From Vicinamibacteria bacterium (lineage in GTDB: Bacteria; Acidobacteriota; Vicinamibacteria; Vicinamibacterales; UBA2999), in NCBI GenBank assembly GCA_025938035.1, contig JAICQE010000080.1:1-18305 (forward strand): a DNA stretch of 18,305 nt. The letters are read 5' to 3'. The notes under the pieces were generated by a model. The model searched no databases and was not told the DNA's origin. It was given only the letters and a program-made list of their open reading frames with translations. Position numbers and translations under genes: made by a program. Shown here piece after piece: positions 6,909 through 14,497 of this stretch (the first letter of the stretch is position 1; every line of letters starts with the position of its first letter).

Positions 6909-8489
6909 ATGTTGAATCCACGCCGTCAAGTAGCCGCGTTGGCGGTCTTGGGCTTGTGTACGACGTTCGGTGCGCCGCTCAGGGGGCAATCGACCGACGA
7001 CGTCCCGGCGGGCCCGCTGACGCTCGAACAGGTGCTGACGCTTGCGGAAAAGCGCAGCGAGTCCATTGCCATCTCGCGTGCCGCCGTCCAGCGCGCCGAC
7101 GGAGAACAGACGCGCGCCCGCAGCGGACTCTACCCGCAGCTGTCGGCGTCAGCGTCGTACGACCGCGCGCTTGCGTCCGAGTTCGAGGGCATTTTCGACA
7201 ACACCGACTTCGGCAGCGGCGAGGAGGACGGAAGTTTCGAAGATCTGCCCTTCGGCCGCGAGAACACGTGGCGCATTTCCTTCGCGCTCTCACAGAACCT
7301 GTACACCGGAGGACGGCAATCCGCGCAGAACCGGATCGCCGAGGCCGGACGCGAGGCGGCGAGCCTGGGCGTCTCGACGTCCAGAGCGCAGCTGCTGTTC
7401 GACGTCACCCAGGCGTACTACGACGCCGCGTTGAGCGACCGCCTCGTGCGCATTGCGGAAGCGACGCGCGAACAGGCGGACGCGACGCTCCGCCAGACAC
7501 AGGCCGGATTCGACGCGGGAACGCAACCTGAGTTCGAGCTCGTCCGCGCGCGTGTCACGCGCGACACGCAGACTCCTCTGGTGATCCGTCAGCGCGCCAA
7601 CCGCGAGGTCGCGCTGCTTCGTCTGAAACAGCTTCTCGATTTGTCCCAGGAGTTCGACCTGCAGCTGGCCGACTCCCTTGGCGACGAACGGCTCCTGCCG
7701 CCGGCGGCCTTTGCGGCCAGCGTCGCGCCATTCGAGCAGTCGCTGCCGGTCGGGGACGCGGCGGCCCTGACCGCGGCGGCCCGCACCGGCATCGCGGTTC
7801 CCGATCGAACCGTGGTCAACGAAGCCGCCGCCACGCTGCGACTCCGCGAGTCGTCGCTCAAGCTGGCCGAGGCGCAGAAAAAGCCACAGATTGCGTTGAA
7901 CTCGACGTATTCACGAATCGCCTACCCATCGAACTTTTTCCCCGCGTTTGACCGTAGCAACTGGTCAGTGGGCGCCACGCTGAACATTCCGGTACTCACG
8001 GGCGGCCGGCAGCGGGGCGACGAGCAGGTGGCACGCGCCGAGCTTGAGCAGGCGCGGCTGCAGCTGCGGCAGACGCAGGAACTGGCGGCGCTGGACTCCC
8101 GTGCCGCGTGGGCCGAACTGATCGCTGCCCGTGCGGCCTGGGAGGCGAGCGCCGGTACGGTCCAGCAGGCGGCGCGGGCGCACGAGATTGCCGACGTTCG
8201 GTACCGCGCGGGGGTATCAACCCAGCTCGAACTGTCGGATGCGCGCGTCTTGCTGCAGCAGGCCGAGGTCAATCGCGCCCAGGCCGCGCGCGACCTGCAG
8301 GTGGCGCGCGCGCGGATGGCGCTTCTGCCCGATCTGCCAATCGGCGCGTCGGTGACGCCTCGATTACCGGTGCTGCCGCAGCAGGTGCCGCCGGCTACGC
8401 AGCCTTCGCCGGGCGTTCCGGGCGGCAGCAACGCGGCGATTCAGGCCGGCGGTTTCCAGACGGGTGGATTCCAGGCAGGGACTCGATGA
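6909..8489 (+). CDS. TolC-family outer-membrane efflux channel
   Basis: A 526-residue outer-membrane factor and the first gene of a three-gene efflux operon. ATG 6909 is chosen because it opens a signal peptide (RRQVAALAVLGLCTTFGAPL) and has AGGA at 6894-6897. The mature part begins with the typical TolC/OEP repeat start PLTLEQVLTLAEKRSESIAI and later shows the second repeat. Long Ala/Gln/Glu/Arg-rich helices (AQNRIAEAGREAA, EQARLQLRQTQELAAL, AEVNRAQAARDLQVARARM) are those of the periplasmic alpha-barrel. The usual GWSVGATLNIP-type strand is present as NWSVGATLNIPVLTGGRQRG. The C-terminus is Pro/Gly-rich with a repeated GGFQxG. The protein would trimerise and pass substrates across the outer membrane with the adaptor and pump encoded next. 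Its stop overlaps the adaptor ATG (ATGA), which suggests coupled translation. Confidence 0.93.
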   Translation: MLNPRRQVAALAVLGLCTTFGAPLRGQSTDDVPAGPLTLEQVLTLAEKRSESIAISRAAVQRADGEQTRARSGLYPQLSASASYDRALASEFEGIFDNTDFGSGEEDGSFEDLPFGRENTWRISFALSQNLYTGGRQSAQNRIAEAGREAASLGVSTSRAQLLFDVTQAYYDAALSDRLVRIAEATREQADATLRQTQAGFDAGTQPEFELVRARVTRDTQTPLVIRQRANREVALLRLKQLLDLSQEFDLQLADSLGDERLLPPAAFAASVAPFEQSLPVGDAAALTAAARTGIAVPDRTVVNEAAATLRLRESSLKLAEAQKKPQIALNSTYSRIAYPSNFFPAFDRSNWSVGATLNIPVLTGGRQRGDEQVARAELEQARLQLRQTQELAALDSRAAWAELIAARAAWEASAGTVQQAARAHEIADVRYRAGVSTQLELSDARVLLQQAEVNRAQAARDLQVARARMALLPDLPIGASVTPRLPVLPQQVPPATQPSPGVPGGSNAAIQAGGFQTGGFQAGTR

Positions 8490-9649
8490 CACGATCACGT
8501 AATGCAGAATGCAGAATGGGGAATGCAGACGGGATGACGCGTATCGGAAGAAGTGCGGCGGCGCGGCTGGTGGCTGCATTCTGCATTCTGCATTCTGCAT
8601 TGCTCGTGACAGCCTGCACCACGGAAGCGGAAAAGCCTCCGGCCGCGCCGCCTCCGGTCCGCGTCGGCGGCGAGAACGTGGTGACGGTCTCGCGCGACAC
8701 GATCGTGATCGGCCCGATCGTGTCCGGTGAATTGCGTGCGGAACGCGAGGCGACGGTGCGCGCGGAGATCGGCGGGTCGATGACCCAGGTCAACGTCCGC
8801 GAGGGACAGGCGGTCGGACGCGGCATGATCCTCGGCCGCATCGAAACGCGCACCCTGGACGACGTCCGGCAGTCGGCGATGTCCTCCGTGCGGAACGCCG
8901 AGAACCAGCTGGCGGTGGCGCAGCGGGAACAGGACCGCACCGAAACGCTCGTCAAGGCGGGAGCGCTGGCCGCCCGCGATCTCGACGTGGCGCGGCAGAA
9001 CATCACCGCGGCCGAGGCGCAGCTGGCGGATGCGAAGTCGCGTCTGGCATCGGCGGAACGTCAGCTTGCCGATACGGTCCTGCGCGCCCCGATCAACGGC
9101 ATCATCGCCAACCGGCCCGTGAACATCGGCGACGTGGTCGGCGTCGGCGCCGAGCTCTTCACCATCATCGATCCCTCGTCGATGCGGCTCGAGGCGTCGG
9201 TACCGTCGGACGATCTGTCCCACCTGCGTATTGGCGCGAAAGTGGACTTCACCGTGCGCGGCTACGATCAGCGCTTCGAAGGGCGGATTGCGATGATCTC
9301 GCCGCAGGCCGACCCGGTGACGCGGCAGGTGCCCATCTACGTGTCGATCCCGAACGTCGGAGGACGTCTCGTGGCCGGTCTCTTTGCCGAGGGCCGCGTC
9401 GTCAGCCAGTCCGCGGAGGGCCTGGTCGTGCCGCTCAATGCGGTGAACATGGCGAGCGGGATGCCGTGGGTGCTGCGCGCCAACGGCGGCAGGACCGAGC
9501 GGATCGACGTTCGCCTCGGCCTCCAGGATCCGCGGTCCGAACGCGTGCAGGTGGTGGCCGGCCTGAACGAAGGTGACATGCTGCTGCGCGGCGCGGCACA
9601 GGGAATTACGCCTGGAACGCCGGTGAGTCTTAATGGAGGAGCACCATAA
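8486..9649 (+). CDS. RND efflux periplasmic adaptor lipoprotein
   Basis: An adaptor (membrane fusion protein) of the HlyD/AcrA type, 387 residues from ATG 8486. Residues 28-44 form a lipoprotein signal with lipobox VTAC44, so the protein is anchored to a membrane through Cys44. Then come the half-lipoyl motif REGQAVGRGMILGRIE, a coiled-coil hairpin (QLAVAQREQDRTETLVKAGAL to AEAQLADAKSRLASAERQLA), the returning lipoyl half TVLRAPINGIIANRPVNIGD, and beta-barrel and membrane-proximal domains ending near 387. ATG 8486 overlaps the TolC stop; ATG 8534 (residue 17) would give a more normal signal peptide and may be the real start. A heptamer repeat array lies across the start region and encodes the hydrophobic core of the signal peptide. 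The stop codon TAA touches a second such array. Confidence 0.9.
   Translation: MTRSRNAECRMGNADGMTRIGRSAAARLVAAFCILHSALLVTACTTEAEKPPAAPPPVRVGGENVVTVSRDTIVIGPIVSGELRAEREATVRAEIGGSMTQVNVREGQAVGRGMILGRIETRTLDDVRQSAMSSVRNAENQLAVAQREQDRTETLVKAGALAARDLDVARQNITAAEAQLADAKSRLASAERQLADTVLRAPINGIIANRPVNIGDVVGVGAELFTIIDPSSMRLEASVPSDDLSHLRIGAKVDFTVRGYDQRFEGRIAMISPQADPVTRQVPIYVSIPNVGGRLVAGLFAEGRVVSQSAEGLVVPLNAVNMASGMPWVLRANGGRTERIDVRLGLQDPRSERVQVVAGLNEGDMLLRGAAQGITPGTPVSLNGGAP
8501..8601. repeat. Inverted AATGCAG heptamer array (within the adaptor start region)
   Basis: The left arm at 8501-8528 is four heptamers: AATGCAG, AATGCAG, AATGGGG, AATGCAG. The right arm at 8574-8601 is four CTGCATT heptamers. The arms are complementary at 26 of 28 positions across a 45-nt loop. 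The array begins 12 bp after the TolC-like stop codon and the right arm is translated as AFCILHSAL in the adaptor signal peptide. Confidence 0.85.
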
Positions 9650-9721
9650 TTCAGAATTCTGAATGCAGAATGCAGGCGTCAAGGCCTGTAAATCTGCATT
9701 CTGGATTCTGCATTCTGAATT
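9648..9721. repeat. Inverted heptamer array between adaptor and pump genes
   Basis: The left arm at 9648-9675 is AATTCAG, AATTCTG, AATGCAG, AATGCAG. The right arm at 9694-9721 is CTGCATT, CTGGATT, CTGCATT, CTGAATT. The arms match at 25 of 28 positions around an 18-nt loop. The left arm shares the AA of the adaptor's TAA stop codon; the right arm ends 6 bp before the pump ATG. A stem here could lower read-through or hide the pump's ribosome binding site, which is not otherwise visible. Confidence 0.85.
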
Positions 9722-9727
9722 ACTCGA

Positions 9728-12700
9728 ATGTTCATTTCAGATACCGCAATCAAGCGTCCGGTTCTCACCGTCGTGGCGATGCTGATCCTCGTGGTGTTCG
9801 GGATCGTCGCGCTGACGCAGCTCGACACCGACGAATTCCCCGAGATCGACGCCCCGATTGTCGTGATCGCGATTCCGTACCCCGGCGCGTCGCCCGACAA
9901 CGTCGAGCGCGAGGTGATCGAGCCGATCGAGGAGGTCATCTCCGGCATCAGCGGCGTCGATCGCATGCGCTCGAGCTCGCTGGACGGTTTCGGCAACATC
10001 ATCGTCGAGTTCGTGTTCGAGAAGGATCCGCGCGTCGCCACGCAGGAGATTCGCGACGAGATCTCGGGAATCCGGAACGAGCTGCCGCCGGAGATGGAGG
10101 AGCCGATCCTCACGCGGTTCGATCCGCAGGATCAGCCGATCGTCTCGCTGACGCTGTCGTCGCCCGGCCTGACCGGAGCCGAGCTGACGAGAATGGCAGA
10201 CCCCGGGATTACCAGGCAGTTCCGCGGCATTCCGGGCGTGGCGTCGGTCGATCTCGCCGGAGCAGTCGAACGGGAGCTGGTCGTCGAGATCAGGCCGCGC
10301 GACCTGCAGTCGGCCGGCGTCAGCGTGGCGCAGCTGGTGTTGAGCCTGCAGTCGCAGAACCTTGCCGCGCCGGTTGGCCGCCTCGAAAGTGAGCTGGAGG
10401 AGCGGACGATCCGCCTGCGCGGCCGTCTCGATGCTCCGACGGAGTTCAAGGACCTCATCGTCTCGCAGTCGGGCGGCCGCGTCGTCCGCCTGGGCGACGT
10501 CGCCGATGTCCGCGACTCAACCGAGGAACCGCGCTCCTTCGCCCTGTACGACGACGAGGAAGCCGTCGGCATCAACATCATCAAGTCCAGCGGCTTCAGC
10601 ACGACGGCGGTTGCTGCCGACATCAGGGCGGCGGTCGAAGAAATTCAGAAGACGCTGCCGGCCGGCGTGACGCTGCGCGTGGTGCGCGATTCGGGCATCC
10701 GCGTCGACAACTCGGTCCGCGGCGTGCAGGAAACGCTGCTCGAGGGCGCCGGGCTGACCGTCCTCGTCGTGTTTCTCTTCCTCAATTCCTGGCGGTCGAC
10801 CGTGATCACCGGTCTGGCGCTGCCCGTGTCCGTTCTGGCGTCGTTCATCGTGGTCTGGATGTTCGGTTTCACGCTGAACACGATGTCGCTGCTTGGACTG
10901 TCGCTGGCGATCGGCGTGCTCATCGACGACGCGATCGTCGTGCGCGAGAACATCGTACGGCACGTCGAGATGGGGAAGGGGCACTACCGCGCCGCGTTCG
11001 AGGGCACCGACGAGATCGGCCTCGCCGTCACCGCAACAACGATGTCGATCGTCGTCGTGTTCCTGCCGGTCGCGTTCATCACCGGAATTGCCGGGCAATG
11101 GTTCAAGCCGTTCGCGCTGACGATCGCCTGCTCGGTACTGGTGTCGCTGTTCGTGTCGTTCTCGCTCGACCCGATGCTCTCGGCGTACTGGCCTGATCCG
11201 GATACGCCGATGGAGAAACGGTCGTGGGTCTCCCGCACGCTCGGCGGTTTCAATCGCTGGTTCGATCGGCAGGCCGACGCGTACAAGGGCGTTGTCGCCT
11301 GGGCGCTCGACCATCGCGCGGCGATGATCGTCCTGGCGCTGGCGACGTTCGTTGGCGCGCTCGCGCTGCCGGCGATGGGCGTCATCGGCGGCGGGCTGGT
11401 GCCGGAAACCGACGAGTCGGAATTCTCGATCATTCTCGAGACGCCACCCGGTTCCAACCTCGCCTACACGAAGTTGAAGGCCGCCGAGGTGTCGCGCGTC
11501 GCCCGGTCCCAATCCGAGGTGCTCTACGCTTACGCCTCCGTCGGTGGCCAGGGCGAGGCGGTCGATGTGGGCACCGTGTTCGTCAAGCTCTCGCCCAAGA
11601 GCGACCGGTCGCGCAGCCAGGCGGAAATCGTGACGGCGATTCGCCGTGATCTGTCGCAGCTCGCCGGCGTCGACACGTCGATGACCGTCGGCTGGAACGA
11701 CGAAAAGCAGATTCAGCTCCAGCTGCAGGGCGACGATGCGGCAACGCTGGCGCGCCTGGCGGACGCGATCTCGGCGGAGGTCAAGAAGGTGCCTGGTGCC
11801 GTTGACGTCGGCCTGTCAACAAAAGGCCAGAAGCCGGAGCTCAACGTGCAGATCGACCGCGCGCTGGCCGGCTCGCTCGGCGTCACCGTCGGTCAGGTTG
11901 CCCAGGCGTTGCGGCCGGCGTTTGCGGGCATCGATGTTGGCGACTGGGTCGACCCGTCCGGCGAAACGCGTGACGTAACGGTGCGATTGGCGCCCGAATC
12001 GCGCACGGTGGTTGCCGACCTCGAGTCGCTGCCGCTGGTCGTCAACAGCGAGGAAGGCCCGCGGGCGATTCCGCTCGGGCAGATTGCCCGGGTGGCGCCG
12101 TCGATCGGTCCCGCGCGCATCGACCATCTCGATCGGGAGCGGGTCATCACCATCGAGGCGAATACCGAGGGCCGGTCGCTCAACGACGTCTCGACCGGCA
12201 TCATGTCGCGGATCCAGGAGGCGGTGCCGCTTCCTGCCGGCTACGCGATCAGGCAGGGCGGCGAAACCGAGTCGCAGCAGGAGATCTTCACGCAGATGAT
12301 CATCGCGCTCGGCGTTGCGGTGATGCTGATGTACTTCGTCCTGGTGATCCAGTTCGGCTCGTTCCTCGAGCCGTTCTCGATCCTGCTCTCGCTGCCCTTG
12401 TCGCTGATCGGTGTGATGCTCGGGCTGGCAGTGACCGGCGAGACGCTCAACATCATGAGCATGATCGGCGTCATCCTGCTGATGGGCATCGTCGCCAAAA
12501 ACGCCATTCTGCTGATCGACTTTGCGAAATGGTCCGAGGAAAAGGGCATGGACCGGCGCGAGGCGCTGATTCAGGCCGGGCGCGTCCGGCTGCGGCCGAT
12601 CCTGATGACGACCTTTGCGCTCATTGCCGGGATGGTGCCGGTGGCGCTCGGGGGAGGTGAGGGTGGAGACTTCCGCGCGCCGCTCGGAATTGCGGTCATC

Positions 12701-12868
12701 GGCGGCGTCATTACGTCCACGCTGCTGACGCTGCTCGTCATTCCGACCGTCTACGAAACACTGGCCGATGCCCGCGACTGGCTTAACGATAGGTTCAGGG
12801 GTTCAGAAGGTTCAAAGGGTGCAGAGGGTCTCGTTCTTGAACCTCGCGGAACCCACAGCCCCTCATGA
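9728..12868 (+). CDS. RND-family efflux pump (AcrB/MexB type)
   Basis: A 1046-residue inner-membrane RND transporter of usual length, forming the proton-driven part of the tripartite pump. It opens with FISDTAIKRPVLTVVAML (TM1), then the first periplasmic loop with IPYPGASPDNVEREV. TM4 carries the proton-relay aspartates D400-D401 in IGVLIDDAIVV, and TM10 carries K924 in GIVAKNAILLIDFAKW, as in AcrB. The second periplasmic loop begins after GGGLVPETDES. Twelve membrane segments can be placed. The sequence fits the hydrophobe/amphiphile exporters better than the heavy-metal group, but the substrate cannot be read. The last 25 codons (residues 1022-1046) lie within a GGTTCA-word array, and the TGA stop is part of one of its TGAACC words, so this tail was probably added by the repeat. 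Confidence 0.95.
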   Translation: MFISDTAIKRPVLTVVAMLILVVFGIVALTQLDTDEFPEIDAPIVVIAIPYPGASPDNVEREVIEPIEEVISGISGVDRMRSSSLDGFGNIIVEFVFEKDPRVATQEIRDEISGIRNELPPEMEEPILTRFDPQDQPIVSLTLSSPGLTGAELTRMADPGITRQFRGIPGVASVDLAGAVERELVVEIRPRDLQSAGVSVAQLVLSLQSQNLAAPVGRLESELEERTIRLRGRLDAPTEFKDLIVSQSGGRVVRLGDVADVRDSTEEPRSFALYDDEEAVGINIIKSSGFSTTAVAADIRAAVEEIQKTLPAGVTLRVVRDSGIRVDNSVRGVQETLLEGAGLTVLVVFLFLNSWRSTVITGLALPVSVLASFIVVWMFGFTLNTMSLLGLSLAIGVLIDDAIVVRENIVRHVEMGKGHYRAAFEGTDEIGLAVTATTMSIVVVFLPVAFITGIAGQWFKPFALTIACSVLVSLFVSFSLDPMLSAYWPDPDTPMEKRSWVSRTLGGFNRWFDRQADAYKGVVAWALDHRAAMIVLALATFVGALALPAMGVIGGGLVPETDESEFSIILETPPGSNLAYTKLKAAEVSRVARSQSEVLYAYASVGGQGEAVDVGTVFVKLSPKSDRSRSQAEIVTAIRRDLSQLAGVDTSMTVGWNDEKQIQLQLQGDDAATLARLADAISAEVKKVPGAVDVGLSTKGQKPELNVQIDRALAGSLGVTVGQVAQALRPAFAGIDVGDWVDPSGETRDVTVRLAPESRTVVADLESLPLVVNSEEGPRAIPLGQIARVAPSIGPARIDHLDRERVITIEANTEGRSLNDVSTGIMSRIQEAVPLPAGYAIRQGGETESQQEIFTQMIIALGVAVMLMYFVLVIQFGSFLEPFSILLSLPLSLIGVMLGLAVTGETLNIMSMIGVILLMGIVAKNAILLIDFAKWSEEKGMDRREALIQAGRVRLRPILMTTFALIAGMVPVALGGGEGGDFRAPLGIAVIGGVITSTLLTLLVIPTVYETLADARDWLNDRFRGSEGSKGAEGLVLEPRGTHSPS

Positions 12869-12919
12869 ACCTGAGTACCCCGGCCCATTGAACCTATTGC
12901 CCTCATGAACGCTTGAACC
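12792..12919. repeat. GGTTCA-word array with inverted partners
   Basis: GGTTCA occurs at 12792, 12800 and 12809, spaced 8-9 bp apart. The complement TGAACC occurs at 12838, 12866, 12889 and 12914, with an extra TGAAC at 12906. The two orientations face each other like degenerate arms of an inverted repeat. The array covers the last 25 codons and stop of the RND pump and most of the gap to hemQ. Confidence 0.7.
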
Positions 12920-12945
12920 GGCTGGAAAGCGTAGTACAAAGGCGC

Positions 12946-13764
12946 ATGCACAATCCGCTCGTCCCTGAAACGCTGGAAGGCTGGAGCCTGCTGCACCTGA
13001 TGTACCGCGTGGGGTGGGACAGCGTCCGCCGTCTCGGCGACGACGACCTGCAGCGGATGTCCGATGAGGCGGTGCGCGCGCTTGCGGTTCCCGATGCCGG
13101 CGCGACGGCGTTCGTGCAGATGCTCGGACACAAGGCCGACCTGATGTTCATCTGCTTCCGCCGCGACTTCGAGCAGCTGGCGCAGGCGCAAATGGCGCTG
13201 TCGCGCACCGAGCTGCATACGATTCTTCAGCCGACCACCTCTTACGTGTCCGTTGTCGAGCTCGGTATGTACGAGATGACCGGCAAGCTGCACCAGCAGC
13301 TGGGCGCCAGGCACAAACCCGGCAGCGATGAATTCGAATCCGCATTCGACGCCGAGATGGAAACGCAGCGGCAGCGCGTGATGAACCGGTTGTTCATCGA
13401 GCTGCCGAAGGCGCGCTACGTCTGCTTCTACCCGATGAACAAGCGGCGCGGGGAAGGGAACAATTGGTACTCCGAGACGTTCGAACGTCGCGCGGCGATG
13501 ATGCGCGAACACGGCATGATCGGGCGCACGTACTCCGGCAAGGTGACGCAGGTGATTTCCGGCTCCATCGGATTCGACGACTGGGAATGGGGCGTGGACC
13601 TCTTCGCGCAGGATCCGCTGGTGTTCAAGAAGCTGATTTACGAGATGCGTTTCGACGAAGCGAGCGCACGCTTTGCGGAGTTCGGACCGTTCTACACAGG
13701 CCTCCAGTTCGCTCCGGCCCAGCTGGCTGCCTACCTTCGAGGCGCGATCCCGGCGCTGGAATAA
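12946..13764 (+). CDS. hemQ: HemQ-type coproheme decarboxylase / heme synthase
   Basis: A 272-residue protein of the chlorite dismutase-like family, HemQ branch. HemQ makes heme b from iron-coproporphyrin III by two peroxide-dependent decarboxylations in the cytoplasm, ending the coproporphyrin-dependent pathway. The sequence shows EGWSLLHLMYRVGW at the start, the central block VCFYPMNKRRGEGNNWY, and the block REHGMIGRTYSGKVTQ, where H189 is the likely axial heme ligand, followed by GSIGFDDWEWGVDLFA and a C-terminal FGPFYTGLQF. The usual chlorite-splitting loop is not evident, which favours HemQ over true chlorite dismutase. ATG 12946 has a close AAAGG (12938-12942); an in-frame TTG at 12913 lies inside the GGTTCA repeat and is less likely. 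No other heme gene is nearby, so it seems to stand alone. Confidence 0.9.
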   Translation: MHNPLVPETLEGWSLLHLMYRVGWDSVRRLGDDDLQRMSDEAVRALAVPDAGATAFVQMLGHKADLMFICFRRDFEQLAQAQMALSRTELHTILQPTTSYVSVVELGMYEMTGKLHQQLGARHKPGSDEFESAFDAEMETQRQRVMNRLFIELPKARYVCFYPMNKRRGEGNNWYSETFERRAAMMREHGMIGRTYSGKVTQVISGSIGFDDWEWGVDLFAQDPLVFKKLIYEMRFDEASARFAEFGPFYTGLQFAPAQLAAYLRGAIPALE

Positions 13765-13816
13765 CGTGTCCAAGGCGATGGCGTGTTCTGTGATCGGGAT
13801 GCGTCATTTGTGAACG

Positions 13817-13883
13817 CCGGTTTCCACTGCCGGATCAGGGACGTTCAGCCAACTCACGCAGAATCAGCGACTACCGGTTTCCA
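13817..13883. repeat. Paired 10-bp direct repeat upstream of HTH gene
   Basis: CCGGTTTCCA occurs at 13817-13826 and again at 13874-13883, 57 bp apart, in the 175-bp gap between hemQ and the HTH gene. It could be a pair of regulator sites or a chance repeat. Confidence 0.35.
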
Positions 13884-13939
13884 TCCCTAAAAGAGAGTGC
13901 AGGCGCGGGAATTGCTGTGGTCGGGGGGGCGTGGACACC

Positions 13940-14425
13940 ATGACGCCCCAGGAGACGTTCGTCACCCGGCTGCGCCGACACCGCCAGAAATGCCGAATCT
14001 CGATCGAGGAGTTGGCGGAGGACACCAGGGTCAAGAAAGAACTGCTCGAGGCGCTGGAGAACAACGATCTGTCCCAGTGGCCGCGGGGACTTTACGCGCG
14101 GGCGTGGATTCGCAGCTACGCCTGGGTCGTCGGGATGGACCCGGACGAGACCGTCGACGAGTTCTGCCGCCTGTTCCCCCACGGCGATCGGCGCGCCAAC
14201 AACACGATCCGCGGCATTGCTGCCATCGTTGCGTCCCCGTCCGAATATCGCGACGAGATCGCTCACCCGGAACGACGCGGAGCGCCGCCGCAGCAACAGC
14301 CGGCACCACCACCGGAGACATGGCATTCGCCGATGACGCAAGGCCTTCGCGCCGTGTGGAGTCGCGTGGCGAATGCGGCAGGTCCGTACCTTCGCGCGCG
14401 TCGCGCTCCTCGGACGACTCTCTAG
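13940..14425 (+). CDS. RodZ-like helix-turn-helix protein without membrane segment
   Basis: A 161-residue protein. Residues ~8-70 form the HTH_25-type domain found at the N-terminus of RodZ: FVTRLRRHRQKCRISIEELA, then EDTRVKKELLEALENNDLSQ, then WPRGLYARAWIRSYAWVVGM, the usual LP.G.Y.RGFIR.YA pattern. In RodZ this domain binds MreB; in other family members it binds DNA. Here it is followed by a Pro/Gln-rich linker (QQQPAPPPET) and a short basic C-terminus, with no membrane helix and no C-terminal RodZ domain. It may therefore be a soluble relative or a shortened RodZ. I prefer ATG 13940 because the G-rich tract 13923-13929 lies at a suitable distance; GTG 13931 in the same frame is possible. 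The stop TAG (14423-14425) is inside the first word of an inverted repeat. Confidence 0.75.
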   Translation: MTPQETFVTRLRRHRQKCRISIEELAEDTRVKKELLEALENNDLSQWPRGLYARAWIRSYAWVVGMDPDETVDEFCRLFPHGDRRANNTIRGIAAIVASPSEYRDEIAHPERRGAPPQQQPAPPPETWHSPMTQGLRAVWSRVANAAGPYLRARRAPRTTL

Positions 14426-14497
14426 TTGGCTAGTTGGCTAGTTAGATAGTTCGTAGAACTCACTACGAACTATCCAACTATCTAACTATCCAACTAG
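14422..14497. terminator. 35-bp inverted TAGTTGG-word array between convergent genes
   Basis: The left arm (14422-14456) and right arm (14463-14497) are complementary at 31 of 35 positions with a 6-nt loop, AACTCA. Each arm is built of TAGTTGGM/TAGTTAGA/TAGTTCG words. The TAG stop of the HTH gene (14423-14425) and the TAG stop of lysC (14494-14496, minus strand) are each part of the outermost word. The stem would form in both transcripts, so a bidirectional terminator or 3'-end stabiliser is likely, although no T run follows. Confidence 0.75.

Noticed and set aside
8495..9682. 395-residue open frame on the minus strand
   Set aside because: It is antisense to the efflux adaptor, whose lipoyl and coiled-coil motifs are clear. 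Its ends fall in the heptamer repeats.
8501..9721. CRISPR array
   Set aside because: The repeats are 7-mers with no spacers, arranged in inverted arms, so they do not have the repeat-spacer pattern of CRISPR.
12913..12945. Upstream TTG start for hemQ
   Set aside because: It is in frame, but lies in the GGTTCA-word array without a ribosome binding site; ATG 12946 gives the length expected for the family.
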